From Uranotaenia lowii (Eukaryota > Arthropoda > Insecta > Diptera > Culicidae): a DNA stretch of 64,000 bases. The notes beneath the pieces were generated by a model. The model did not search any database. It was given only the letters and a program-made list of their open reading frames with translations, and was not told the DNA's origin. How positions within the stretch are numbered: the first letter of the stretch is position 1; each line of letters begins with the position of its first letter. Below are positions 1-11,246 of the stretch, piece by piece. Where the stretch lies: the NCBI RefSeq assembly GCF_029784155.1, contig NC_073692.1, positions 23,522,444 to 23,586,443 on the forward strand, read 5' to 3'. The position numbers were made by a program, and so were the translations under genes.

Positions 1-543
1 TCCTAGGTTCTTTCGAAATTCTAGTTAATTTCCTTAAGGATTTTGAGTGATAGTTTCGTCATCATAGATCAAGGGTTGGGCAATAGTATGTTCAACGTTT
101 GATATTTGAGAGACTGAACATTGATTATGTAAAATTTTATGATTTTTGACTTTCAAGCGTTTACAATAGGGCATATAAAAATAACTGTAAATTTTGCTTA
201 GCCTTAGTTCTTCATTGTATGTCAATTGATGAAACTGGAAATAAAAAAAATGATAACTATAACTTTGGCTGGGCCGTTCCGTTTTCTAGGCACTTAACGC
301 CAAATTTTCCTATATTTTCAACATCAGAAACCTTGAGTAAGATGGTTTCCACCAATTTCACACATTCAGAAGACACGAAGTAAACGCTTCGATAATAAAA
401 AAAAGACAATGAAAGATTGCAAACACATTGTTAACATTTCGTTTGGCTTGCCACATTTCTTCTTTGAGACTGTCTATGTTCAGGGAAAATAAGCTATTTA
501 TAAAACTATTAAGCGTTTTTGAAATTATCTTCCTTTGCAAGGG
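1..543. other. AT-rich intergenic or intronic sequence, no gene seen
   Basis: No open frame here resembles a known protein; the short ORFs lack recognisable motifs and overlap on both strands. The segment ends at the 9-bp target duplication of the fold-back element that begins at 553. It is probably host intronic or intergenic DNA. Confidence 0.6.
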
Positions 544-687
544 ATATGTAAGTAGACTGAGTCGATTTGGGGTAGTTTTTGATTTTCCCAAACCCTGGGG
601 TCTTAAAAACATCGTTTTGTCTCAATACTCATCCATGATTTTTTGAAGAATTTTTAAGTTAACATGAGTAAATTTGAACTTTAATGT

Positions 688-1350
688 CCCAAGCAACCAA
701 AAGTCACATATTTACTTGATTGAAGGCTTTGAAAGTTACATATTGGCTGACAAAGAGAATCAACTGTCCAATTTCCTTGAGTTAACTTAATGTACTCATT
801 AATGAACTTGAAAGTTGCAAAAGTGATTAATATGTACGTTGTAAGGGACTTAAGTCACATAAAGGGCACAAAAGTGCTGGGCGGTTGCGCCTGCAGGTAT
901 GCTACAAAATCATATCACCACTTCGAGTTTTGGTTTCATTTAGAACAACTTCTAGGCGTGGTCTTGTAGTAGCGTGTTCGATTCTCACCACGAAAGTCGG
1001 GGTTCGATCCCCAAGCTGAGCAAGTTTTTTTTTTAATAAGTAATTTGATACTTAAGTGACCTTTTTTGATACATGTACATGTATAAAGAGAGGGAAAGAA
1101 GCAATTGAGCAGCAAATTGATCAAACCTCGACAAACCGCAATTTGTCCGTGTACAGAACATAGTAAATAATCAAGAGAAGGTGAAACGAACCGATGCCAA
1201 GGGTGCAATTGAAATAGAGACATAATTTTTAACTCATTTTACGATTTTTTGGAAGCTGAATTCAATGGCCGCTGGAAGCTGAACAGAAGGTCATTAAGAC
1301 TTGTTTTGGAACTTGAAAGTAATAATAAGAACATAAATTTTAAGCTGCAT
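688..1350 (+). mobile_element. MITE with CCCAAGCAACC terminus and tRNA-like module (right end not found)
   Basis: It begins CCCAAGCAACCAAAAGT, the same terminus as the complete element at 25486-26445, and is inserted in the left arm of the fold-back element, after GAACTTTAATGT. A tRNA-like module lies at 953-1034. I could not find the matching inverted terminus, so the right end is approximate and the copy is probably truncated or diverged. Arm homology of the host fold-back resumes by about 1398. Confidence 0.6.
953..1034 (+). repeat. tRNA-like (SINE-like) module inside the MITE
   Basis: GGTTCGATCC at 1001-1010 fits a Pol III B box, and a run of ten T at 1025-1034 could terminate Pol III. 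The upstream part does not fold into a convincing tRNA and has no clear anticodon arm, so this is not called a functional tRNA. A counterpart exists on the minus strand in the related element near 25795-25850. Confidence 0.5.
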
Positions 1351-2054
1351 AAAATGTTTTTCATGTAAATGATGGGGTTGAGTAAGGTATGAATATATTG
1401 TTCTGAAAAATCAACTTCATTTTTGTTTTCTTCGGTGGAACCGACCCTGAGAATGGGTTTTGTGCCTTTGAATTTTCTTTGAATTCTTTTAAGGAAATTT
1501 TCCGCAGAACAACTTTGTCCAAGATCTTAACTTCGTTTCTTATCAGGCCAACAGTTATTAGCAGTTAAATAGGGGTATGTTTTTTGGCATTGAAAATTAA
1601 TCAATTCAACTAACATCATTTCTGTTGTCTATCGAGATATTGCATGACTGCTTGTCTAGCTGTACTTCGATAGGCTCAAGCAGGAATGTCAATTGAATTG
1701 ATCGATTTTCAATGCAAAAGACATTCCCCTATTTAACAGTTTATAACTTTTTCGTCTGATAAGTTATTACAAAGTTGTTCAGCACAACATTATATTAAAA
1801 GAATTTAAAGAAAATGGCACCTTATCCATTATCAAGCTCGGTTCCACAGAAGAACCAAAAATTATGTTGATTTTTTAGAACAAAAAATTCCATTTTCCCA
1901 TACAAACATAATAGTTCAATTTAACTCATGTTAACGTTATTTTAAAATTCTGCAAAAAATCATAAATGTATTTGAAACCACATCGAAGCTTTCAGGACCC
2001 CCGAGTTCAGGGGATTCAAAAATTACCCCAAATCGACTAAGTCTAATATGTAAG

Positions 2055-3784
2055 GGTGTCTCAACAATCAATTTGTCATGTTATTAGTCAATAATGATTC
2101 CTTGATGATTTAAGAAGGAAGCGTAGAAATTGTCTCATTAAACTTGTGAAATATCTTATTGAAAAATCCCAAAAGCAGCTCTTTCAGGAAGCAATTCCAT
2201 TACGAGCAAATTCAACGAACCGGAAATTGTTATTAAATAAAAATAATACAAAAATACGCGCAATCATAATATCATCATAAAACATAACTCCGTCGGTTTG
2301 AATTAAATGTTACTACCGGGACAACCTTTTTCTGATACTTGGAAACATCACGTGTTGAAGTTCTCTCTATGTACTATCTAGAAACTTCAGGAAGAACGTT
2401 CGAAAGGCGTTTAAAAATTGCAAAAATTATCATGCTTCCCACCATCTCAGACCAACACAATTTCTTGGCAAAACAAGAGCTAAGACCTTCTCATTACACC
2501 TCACGTAAAGTTAATCGCGACGACAATTACAGGAGCACGCAACCGATAGCATAATTGAGATAACAATCAAACGCAACCACCTGAAATGGATCTGCGCAAG
2601 TCTTTCACGCTTTCAGTCATTGGCAACAGGAAGTTGACCGGAAAACAACAGTAGGTAGTGGTAGCAATTGCAAATAAGTAAGGCGTTTCCACTATCATTG
2701 AATGGAACCCTATCGGGGTGCCAGTGGAAAAGTTCTCGCGATCTTCTTGGTTTGGAATTTTGATCGTTTGCTAGACTCCACCCTCTCTACCGGTCTAGAA
2801 AGAAGAGTTTCCCAGGTGTAAGCTAGGTCTCGTGGGAATGTCTGCCTCCTCCTAAATAACACTCATTTCAGTGAAAACCGCCCTCCCTCAACTCATCATG
2901 ATTGGAGGTCATGAGCATTGCTGGGGTGTGCTCTCTCTTGAAGTTCTGCGGACAGCGCAACTTAACTCTGCACTAGCTAGATTTGGTGAGAGGGGGCTTT
3001 CCCCACCATCTCGTACGTACAACATAGTTCAGAGGAGAGCCCATCGTCATCATCATCATGATCACCCGGCTCCGTGCAAAACTAGCAATTATCTGACTCG
3101 GCAGAAAATGGTCCGGACGAAAAAAGAGCAACAAACTGGTTAGGCTCTCTATAGGTGCTGGTGTGGATCCGAAGAAGATCGCGGCACCTCCTAATTAAAA
3201 GTAATTCCAGGGAAAAAAGACCCCGCTGGATAGATGGATGGATGGATAGGTGCCTGATATTGTAGGAGCGAACAGAACGGTGAAGCCAGCACAATGGCGA
3301 CCGTGACGGATCCCGTTTTCCCCATTTCTTCTTCCATCATCATTCAGTTGGTCCGTGAAGAAGGGATCGAAATAAATTTGATCCAAATTGATGGATCCAG
3401 ATCATCAGTTTTATTTTTGGATATCGAAACGAAATGGAACTTTTATGGAGAACGTTTGTCTGTCTTGTGGAGGGGCAAAAGAGGTTGGCGGACAGCTGGA
3501 CAGGAGAATCAAACTAGAATAAATCATTTGGATTTGGATCAAATTTATTGCTGATCACCGACTGGTAGGAATATGATTGGCAGCATAATGGTGGCTATCG
3601 AAATTCCTAAGAAAATGGGAATCGGATCGCGATCGCGCCTTCCACGGAAGGCTCAAAATTGGACAATCTCTACTGACATGCAAAAGAAATGTTTCGTTTG
3701 AAAATATGTGATTGTACTTTGCATGCTTAACATAATTATAGTTATGAGTTTAAAAGATTTCATCGAATCGAAAATATAAAATCA
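2055..3784. other. Low-repeat non-coding stretch, no gene seen
   Basis: Moderately higher GC than the flanks, with a short CATCATCAT run at 3048-3062 and a GATGGATGGATGG run near 3230-3245. Open frames of 70-90 codons (2339-2554, 2871-3143, 3294-3554) lack domains, and frames on the opposite strand overlap some of them. It resembles host intron or intergenic DNA. Confidence 0.5.
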
Positions 3785-5520
3785 CTAGCAGACCTGTGTG
3801 CTTTGCTATACCTTCCAAAAATTTACAAAGTTTTGGAAAACCAAATTAAATTTTGATTTTTTGTATATAATTTTTTATCAAGTATTAACCAAGATGCAAC
3901 CTCTTTAAAATGAGTGCTGCGATATTTTTTATTGTTTTAAATTTCTCGATGCACACACAAAAACTCCATCACGTTTTCTTACTGAAAGAAAGGTGAGATC
4001 CTAAATCATTATAGAAATATTTTCCGTATGCAAATATGCTCTCACATAAAATATGGTTCCTTTTGCTTGATAAATTCCCGTGTTGTTATATAAACCTCGA
4101 ATGGGAGCCCCCTTCGAGTTCATCCCTTGAAAAAAGAAGGGTTTCCGAACAATCATAGAAGCATTTCTCGTAGCGCAAACACTTCTTTGGTCAATTTGCT
4201 TTCACTTTCTTAGTTAGTTTTTTAACTATACAATAAAAATATGTTCTTTAGTTCTTGAGCTACGCAACAAATATTTTAATGGAATCTTCCAATTGTAAGG
4301 CGGGTTGGTCCTCTAATAAAATTTGATTTCATTTTTGCCCTGAGTGAGTCGAGATATGACAAAAAAGCCCCCTTCATCTTGTTACTTCTTCCCACTGGAA
4401 AATGGAAGGAGTGTTTTGAATAATCATAAAAACATCTCTCGCACTCAAATACATTCTCATGCCAAAATTGTGTCCATTTGCTTGATTAGTTCTAGAGTTC
4501 CCCTTTATATGTTCCGATTAAATAAGAGGGAGAAAGCTCCAACTAATCATGAACACACTTTTCCCACTCAAATACCCTTCTATTCCTTATTTGGATTCAT
4601 TTGACTATAGTGTTCAAGTCACCCAAAACAAATATATAAAAGCCTCTCCTCGCATCTTATCCTCCGACTGAAAAATTGGAGGAGCTTTCAACGTATTCAC
4701 ATACTTTCCCATACCAAATTCGGTTTGATTTGCTTGATAAATTATTCGAGTTATTCAATAAATGTATAATAGACCTCTTTCTTCCTTCCTGTTTTTTCAT
4801 TGGAATGAATGTACCAAATAATTTTAGAAACATTTTTGGTATCCCAATATTCTCCGGTCAAATTTGGTTCCATTTTCCTTTTAGTTCTCCAATTTAAAAA
4901 AAAAGTTGTATGGGAGACCCTCTTGGCACTTTGTATCTCCCCTTTAGAAGGAGAAAGGGGTGCTAAATCACCTAAAAACAGTTTACGTACCAACCTAAAT
5001 ATCCCTCCATGTCAAATTTGGTTCCAAAAGCTTGATAAGTGTTCGAGGTACGCAAAAAAAATGTACAAAAATGCCACTTCCCCATTCCTATACCCAGTAG
5101 GGGGTGGGGAAATGGGTCTCTTTTAGTCATAGAAACATTTTTCTTATTCAAAAACTCTCCCATACCAAATAGGGTTCCATTTGCTTTATTGGTTTTCAAG
5201 TTGTACCACAAGTTTTATGGGAGGCCCTCTTCCGTTCCTATCTTTCCACTTAAAGGTAGCGAAGGGTTCCAAATAATCAAAGAAACATTTTACGTACATA
5301 ATCATCTCTCCTTGCCAAATTTGATTCAATTTACTTGATTAGTGTTCAAGTTACACAAAAAATATATGGGAGCCCTCTACCCCTTTTTTCACCACTGGAA
5401 GGAGGCAGGAATATCAAACCATTGTAGAAATATTCATCATACCCGAATACCCTTCCATGCCAAATTTGGTTCGAATTTGGCTTGGGGGACTGATTTTCAC
5501 CTATGGTTTACCCAACAATG
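3785..5520 (-). mobile_element. Helitron-like element, 3' terminus at 3785, with internal tandem repeats
   Basis: On the minus strand the sequence ends ...GGTATAGCAAAGCACACAGGTCTGCTAG followed by T. That is an A/T insertion site with a CTAG terminus, as in Helitron 3' ends. The same terminus recurs at 6860 as CTAGATGACCCGGTGTGC followed by TTTGCTATACC. The body from about 3960 is a degenerate tandem array (listed separately). No Rep/helicase frame and no clear 5' TC terminus were found, so the copy is non-autonomous and its far end is approximate. Confidence 0.55.
3960..5500. repeat. ~150-bp degenerate tandem repeat (mosquito-type CATGCCAAATTTGGTTCCA unit)
   Basis: Each monomer holds a CATGCCAAATTTGGTTCCA-like block, a TTTGCTTGATTAGTTCTCGAG-like block, a 'TATGGGAGCCCCC' block, a CCACTGGAA block and an 'ATCATAGAAACATTTCTCGTA' block. 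The first block recurs near 4462, 4710, 4855, 5009, 5161, 5313 and 5457, a spacing of about 145-154 bp over the last six. Copies differ by many substitutions and small indels, so the array is old. Reading frames of 60-105 codons in it are by-products. Confidence 0.75.
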
Positions 5521-6290
5521 CACGAATTAAATAAAAATTACAACAAATTATGTTTGTAACTGTACTATTATTCATGTTTAAGTACTTTTACGTTAAAATT
5601 TGTCAAATTAAATTGTAAATTGAAACTTTATACAATTGGTCTTTAACCTAAAAGGTGGGCTTAATTCGCTTTCATCGCTGATTAAAATCTTCGAATTTGT
5701 TTAAGAGTTTGGTAGATCAAACATAGATGATTTGAGAATAAAATAAGTTTTTTTAGGAGAGCCTTCCATTTCTTAGAAAACTTTCATTATACTCTCAATC
5801 AAGCCCAATCTTTGGAAACTCTAAGATTTTAACCTTCGATGAAAATAAATCAAATTTTCCAAAAAAAAACAGGGTAAGAGATAATAATTTATCGGATCAA
5901 ATTTACTTCATGCAAACTTGAACCAAATAAATGAAATCAGTTTAAAAATTGGCTTTGTAAAACTCTAATATTGACTCATTACGGACCAAATATATTCGAG
6001 ATATAAATTTTTTTCGTTAGCCGCTAGTATTGAAATATTTTGAATCTAATAATGAAACCTCATCCTACAAAATTTTACATAACACTTCGTTTTCCTCAAA
6101 TATATGAAGTAAATCAGCTGAATTTTGTCTATTGGTTTCTGAAACATAAAATGCCGAATTTTAGTGTCTGACGGCTTAGATTTTTATAATAAAAATATTT
6201 CTTTAATTCAAATACCCTCTCATGTCTAACTGATGCCATTTGTTTGATCAGTTCTCGACAAATGTAAAAAGTTGTATGAGAGCCTCCACC
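5521..6290. other. AT-rich stretch, no gene seen; end contains a further repeat monomer
   Basis: From 5521 to about 6120 I see nothing recognisable. From about 6180 to 6290 there is another diverged monomer of the ~150-bp unit (CATGTCTAACTGATGCCATT near 6221), interrupted at 6291 by an insertion. Confidence 0.5.
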
Positions 6291-6657
6291 CAAGGTTCCC
6301 AAATTTGTAAATTCACTGAATTTTGAGCCAATTTTCATCCCAAAATCTGTGTCACAGAACACAGAATTTTGGGAATATTCACAGATTTCACAGACTTTTT
6401 TGTACGTTTTTCCAAAATTTTAATTTTTGAAGTAAATATAAATTTTAGATTTCTTAGTTTAGATAGGAAGAATATGATAAGATAAGTAAGGTTGATTGAT
6501 TTTGCTCAAGTAAAATGTTAAAAAGAACCAATTTTTCATGAAAATTCAATTAAACTTAAGGAAAAAGCGTAGAAAACCATCACAGAATTTTTAGGTAAAA
6601 TCACAGAAACTCAGAATTTTTCTTTGCCAAAACACAGAATTTTTTTCGGCAACCTTG
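6291..6657. mobile_element. Small CAAGGTT-ended inverted-terminal insertion
   Basis: The ends are CAAGGTTCCCAAA and, inverted, CAAGGTTGCCGAAAA. The interior repeatedly contains CACAGAATTTT and its relatives. It interrupts a monomer of the ~150-bp repeat, between GAGCCTCCACC and CATTTCTCC, which supports insertion. No clear target duplication is visible. Length is about 367 bp and there is no coding capacity. Confidence 0.55.
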
Positions 6658-6859
6658 CATTTCTCCTTTGACAGAATTTTACAAAAAAAATAGAGTGATC
6701 ATTATTACAACAATACAATAATTATCTAATTAAATGATAAAAAAATGAGAAGAATCTTTCAATACAATATTTTATCTCATTTCTGTAAAACTTGTTTTCC
6801 AAATCAATAAATAATCTTATAATGTCAAAACGCTTAAATTTATCAATTTTTATTAAAAA

Positions 6860-8120
6860 CTAGATGACCCGGTGTGCTTTGCTATACCATCTTAAATTGA
6901 TGGAAATTTAACAAAAGAGATATATTCTTGTATTTCTAAATAAAATTTACTGTTTTCAAAACCTGTCCTAAAATTTGTTTTCCAATCATTATTTTGTATC
7001 TTAAATTAAGACTCTGTAATTTTTATTAAAAAGTTCTGTTACAATAAATGTTTTACTCGTAAAAAATTCCTCTCCCGAGACAAATTTTGATCCATTTTTT
7101 TGATCACGTTCCAAGTCATTTGAAAATAAAATTATGAAGGTCCCCCTGTTTAAAAATAAATTTCTCGATTTATAAAAAAAAGTATGGGTTCACCCCTCTA
7201 CTTTTTCAAGCTCCGCACTGAAGAGAAAGGTAGAAAGTTTAAAATTCTTATGTCCATATACTTTCCTATGACTAATTTGACCTCTATGTTTTAACTGGGA
7301 TGATAGAGAGGTCTCAATCCACCATAAATTAGTTTTTCGATACCAAATATTCTCCCATGCCAAATTCAGCTCCATTTAGTCGATTATTTCACCAGTCATG
7401 CAAAAACTTGTATGAGAGCCCCCTCTGCATTTATTTTTCTCTATGGAAAGAGCTTAAATTTGATTACCCTCGCTTAATCGGATCCCAAGCCAATTTTTTT
7501 CCAACTGCTCGAATAGTTAACGAATTTTGCAATAAAAATTGTATGGAAGCTCCTCTCCTCATTTCAATCTTCCACTGGAAAAGGGAGTTTAACACGAACA
7601 CAAACATACACAGGATCTCAATGAAACTTGATGTTTCCTCGAAAAGATTCCTTTTTTCTTAACTATATAAGCCTACATCTTTCGAGGATATGATGGCTAG
7701 CATCTTACAAATGCTTAAACCTCCAACCTTTAGAAAGTGTACTATGTATGCCGTGACCGGGATTCGATCTCATTCCCGCTGGCTTAGGAGACTTGAAGGC
7801 TATCCTTTACGCAATGGGCTGCGGCTTAAGTTGTCTCTGCGGCGGAGTTGTCTTTAATAATCATTGAAACAGTGCTCGAATCCAGATACCCTCACATGCC
7901 AAATCTAGATCCATTTGCTTTACATATTTTCGAGTTATGTAAAAAAAATAAAGAGAGCCCCCTTTCTGTTTCCCCTATGGAAAAAGGAGAGGTACCAAAT
8001 ATTCATAGAAATATTTCTCGTGGCCAAATCCCCTCCCATGCCAAATTTTGTACCATTTGCTTGGATGGTTCTCAAGTTATGCAAATATATCGTTTTAGCT
8101 TTGGAGACCCCCTCCCCCTT
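6860..8120 (-). mobile_element. Second Helitron-like copy, 3' terminus at 6860
   Basis: CTAGATGACCCGGTGTGCTT preceded by A matches the 3' end at 3785 in position and orientation. The body holds diverged monomers near 7078, 7355, 7897 and 8038 (CATGCCAAAT... blocks) and a tRNA-like insertion at 7746-7830. No 5' terminus is visible before the fold-back element that starts at 8155. Non-autonomous and decayed. Confidence 0.5.
7746..7830 (-). repeat. tRNA-like (SINE-like) fragment
   Basis: On the minus strand, CAAGTCTCCTAAGCCAGCGG is followed by GAATGAGATCGAATCCCGGT, resembling the anticodon-to-T-arm part of a class II tRNA with a B-box-like GATCGAATCCC. A sound acceptor stem and A box are not evident. 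It is most likely a tRNA-derived SINE fragment rather than a functional gene. Confidence 0.4.
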
Positions 8121-8154
8121 CTAGTAAAATTAAAATTTTTATTTTGTATGTACG

Positions 8155-8934
8155 TTAGAGTGCCCCAAATGACCCGACTTTTCAAAAAGATATACGCTGC
8201 AGGCTAAAATTGATCCTTGGCCTAGTACAAGATCTCATGCCAAATTTGGGCGAGATCGGATCCCGGGAAGGGGTCGCTCAACGAGCCTAAAGTTTGTATG
8301 AGATTTTGAGACATTTTGTTCGGGAGAAACATGAAAAACCAGTTTTTTATCAACAACTTTGGTTCCCGTCGGTCGATTTCTTTCAAAAACGGTTTTTCTT
8401 AAAACCCAAATTATGAAAAATATTTCATTCGAAGACTGCATTTCGATAAGAGTGAAGATGAAAAGTTATGAGGCTACAAAAATGAGCTAACTTTTTTAAC
8501 GGTGGTATTCAGCACTGTTAATGAGGCGTCAATATGATCGACCGCCTCAACTCATTAACATTGATGAATACCATCCTTAAAAAAGTTAGCCCATTTTTGC
8601 AGCCTAATAACTTTCTTATCTTAACTCTTATTGAAATGCAGTCTTCGAATGAAATATTTGTCATAGTTTAGGATTAAAGATAAATTGTTTCCAAAAGTAA
8701 TCGGCCTTGGGGGACCAAAACTTTTCATGAAAAACAAGGATTTTCATGTTTCTCCCGAACAAAATGTCTCAAAATCTCATACAAACTTCAGGCTCGTTGA
8801 GCGACCCCTTCCTGTGATCCGATCTGGCTCAAATTTGACATGATATCTTGTAATAGGACTAGGATCAATTTCAGCCTGCAGCGCATAACATTTTACAGGA
8901 TTTGAATTTTCCATACAAATTCGGGGCAGTCTAA
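8155..8934. mobile_element. 780-bp fold-back element with TTAGASTGCCCC ends
   Basis: Ends read TTAGAGTGCCCC and, inverted, TTAGACTGCCCC, with TGTACG directly repeated outside (8149-8154 and 8935-8940). Nearly the whole element is self-complementary. The left arm has TGCAGGCTAAAATTGATCCT, GGTCGCTCAACGAGCCT, TTGTTCGGGAGAAACATGAA and ATTTCATTCGAAGACTGCA, and the right arm has their complements in reverse order. The loop is near 8530-8560. The 6-bp repeat could alternatively be part of longer termini, because the flanks are themselves partly palindromic. It is non-coding. Confidence 0.75.
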
Positions 8935-8940
8935 TGTACG

Positions 8941-11246
8941 TACCTAAAAATTTTAAAATTTAAAAAATCATGTACTCGTAATCGAAAAAAGAAAAGTTAA
9001 ACATACCGGTTTCATCATAAAATTAATCCCAGAAACTGTTTTTTAAGTACCTCGGTAGGTAAAACTTGAGTCGCAGTTCTCTGATTGCGTTTTAAAATAC
9101 CTCTTCAGCTCGCTCTGTACGGAGGCTTAATCGATGTCCACAATACCATAATTGGAAAGTGGCAATCGGCCATCGGAGTTGTAGATATTTTTACGACCGG
9201 CAGCACACAGGAAGCCTCCGAAACACGTTAACAACCGCTACACATCGATAAAGGATTTAGCAAAGTATTATGGATGAAGAAGAAAAAAAAGTTTGCTAGC
9301 ATCCAGCACTTATCTTGCTGAAGGAGCAGGAGGTTGAAAGCTTCAGTGCCAAAACTACGGCCAAGAAGAGGCAAAAATTATCCGGGACAACGACCACTGC
9401 GCTGCCCGGTTAATATTGATAAATTGGCAAGATAAGCTCTCGGTGATATCGACTTCTCTTGGACTTCTTCGAGGTTTTTCCACTTTTTTTTTAAGAAATT
9501 AAACTACCAAGCAAGCAAGCAAACATTCAGCAAGGCTCGCGGAAGCTCCTTGGGACTATCAGAAAAACGTAAGAAATCTTAACTAAGACTAAGACTTCTT
9601 TTTTTTCCTGCCGAACGCTTTTTTTTTTTTTTTGCCGAACGCATTTGCATATTAATGAAGCTTGTGGCTGAAGCTGAAATGCAACGGGAAGCGCGAGGCT
9701 GCCGATCTTCACTTCGAGGAGACCTAACCTGCTGAAAGAAGGAAACTCAATTAAAGTTTGTTTTCTTCCGTGTGCTTTCTTGCTTGAGCGAGTGTGTCAC
9801 ATCGGGAGGGCGGAGACGTTTTGCAAGTGCAGTTAATTGGGGTTTTTTGTTTTTCGTTTTCGTGTTTCATGCCGGGGTGGTATTGGAACTTGCCAAAAAA
9901 CGAACGAACTTTCAAAAGACACCAAAATTATCGAACGAAATGCGGTGACTTCAAAACACAACGGTTATTTTTCTTTTCCTCTTCTTGAGAAAAGGTTAAG
10001 AAGAAACGAGTCAGGGTTACTTTTTCTTCTGACTTTAAAAATGCAAACAAAAGTTAAATACACGGAAACCCTGTCAAGAGAGTAGCAGGCAGCAACTTTC
10101 GTGTGACCAGAGCACTTTGGCTGGCGGAAGTCTTAAAGATGGAATTTTAAAGTGTTTCTGGACCCTGCGCGGTGGCGTGCAAAACGGACAATCCAGCTGA
10201 AAATTGGTAGCTGTATCGGGGTGTTATGTTCCTCTGGGTTCTTAGGGAAAGCAAGAAAGTTTCGCTGAATAATATTAACATGATGATGCCCTCGAGATTT
10301 CTCTCCCTGCGTGTTCGGGTTGCAAAATTTAATGGCTCTTCCAGCTGCCTTCGGACGGTAATTAGGTTGCTTAAAATTAATAAATACCTGCGTCGGTTGA
10401 GCTTATCGTTAAACACCGAAGCAAGTTGATTGCTATCCAGGGGTTTGGAAAATGATACAAAAAAACAGTAAACTGGAACGACCCTCAACGCCATTCGTAG
10501 GCTTTAATTTGAGACCATTCGATCGACAGGATGGGCTTAAAATTGCAACCAACATGATGTAGGGCAGCAAGAAAAAAAGTCCCGCCTGCCTTGTAGGTCT
10601 GTTCAAACACCTCCACCTTTTCAGAAAGACTTTAAATAAAACTGCAGAAAAAGTCTACCGAACCACCTGTTACGCTAATTTCGTATCGCTGATGCACTTG
10701 CCACCATAATGGACCGATGACGATGGTTCTTGTGCAGTGCATTTGCGTTGAAGGAAGAACCTAGGCTGGAAAAAAAAACAAAAAAAAATCATCCCTCGGA
10801 GCGATAAACTAACTGACTCACGGCTGCCTTCATGGGTTCTGGATGTCTGTCCGTCGTTCAAAACTCCATCGGAGTGAACCGTGTTACGCTTCGGAAGAGT
10901 TCAGGGTTCTGCTGCAGCGAAAGGCTTCTCGTCTTTTATTTTCATCGTCGTTGTTCTCATCATCTACCTTTAGAAGCAAACATGAACGCCTGAAGCTAAG
11001 AGTTACAGTGAATTCCTTTTTTTTTTTGTTTAGGACTGATTCAACAGCATGAACTAATTTTTCGAGTTGGGCTCAGTACAAAACAAATGGAAATAGAGAT
11101 AAGAATGACTCTTCTATTGGCTGCACAAGCTGTAAAAACTGATTTTAAAATAAAATAATACACAATTTCACGAAGGATCACAAAAATTCTAACTGTGTGA
11201 AGTCTTTTTAAGATAACGACATTCTTTGTGTATTGTCCAAAGTATA
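8941..11246. other. Low-repeat non-coding stretch, no gene seen
   Basis: Open frames up to 115 codons (10147-10494 minus) have no recognisable domain, and other frames overlap them. Several homopolymer runs are present, such as T15 near 9620. The composition resembles the other single-copy-like blocks in this window (18.4-20.1, 30.3-31.4, 35.1-36.1, 38.6-39.4, 46.7-48.8 and 55.8-57.3 kb). Host intron is one possibility. Confidence 0.5.

Larger units (their letters stand above)
553..2045. mobile_element. Fold-back (MULE-like) element with 9-bp target duplication
   Basis: The ends are inverted copies of TAGACTKAGTCGATTTGGGG, flanked by a perfect 9-bp direct repeat ATATGTAAG at 544-552 and 2046-2054. 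Inversion extends far inward: 1398-1640 pairs with about 1645-1883, both arms carrying GGTGGAACCGA-like, AACAACTTTGT and TTAAATAGGGG blocks, and 559-687 pairs with about 1905-2040. The centre near 1629-1673 holds CTATCGA and its complement. The left arm is interrupted from 688 to roughly 1350 by a separate MITE. No transposase frame is present, so the element is non-autonomous. A 9-bp duplication with long inverted arms is typical of Foldback and Mutator-like elements; the superfamily is inferred, while the boundaries are directly visible. Confidence 0.85.

Noticed and set aside
953..1034. Functional tRNA gene
   Set aside because: Only the B-box side is convincing; there is no regular acceptor stem or anticodon arm, and the segment lies inside a MITE.
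7746..7830. Functional tRNA-Ser/Leu-like gene on the minus strand
   Set aside because: The A box and acceptor stem are not supported; it sits within a decayed repeat.
10147..10494. 115-codon minus-strand ORF as a possible host gene
   Set aside because: No motif recognised, and an overlapping plus-strand frame of 67 codons; chance length in moderately GC-rich sequence.
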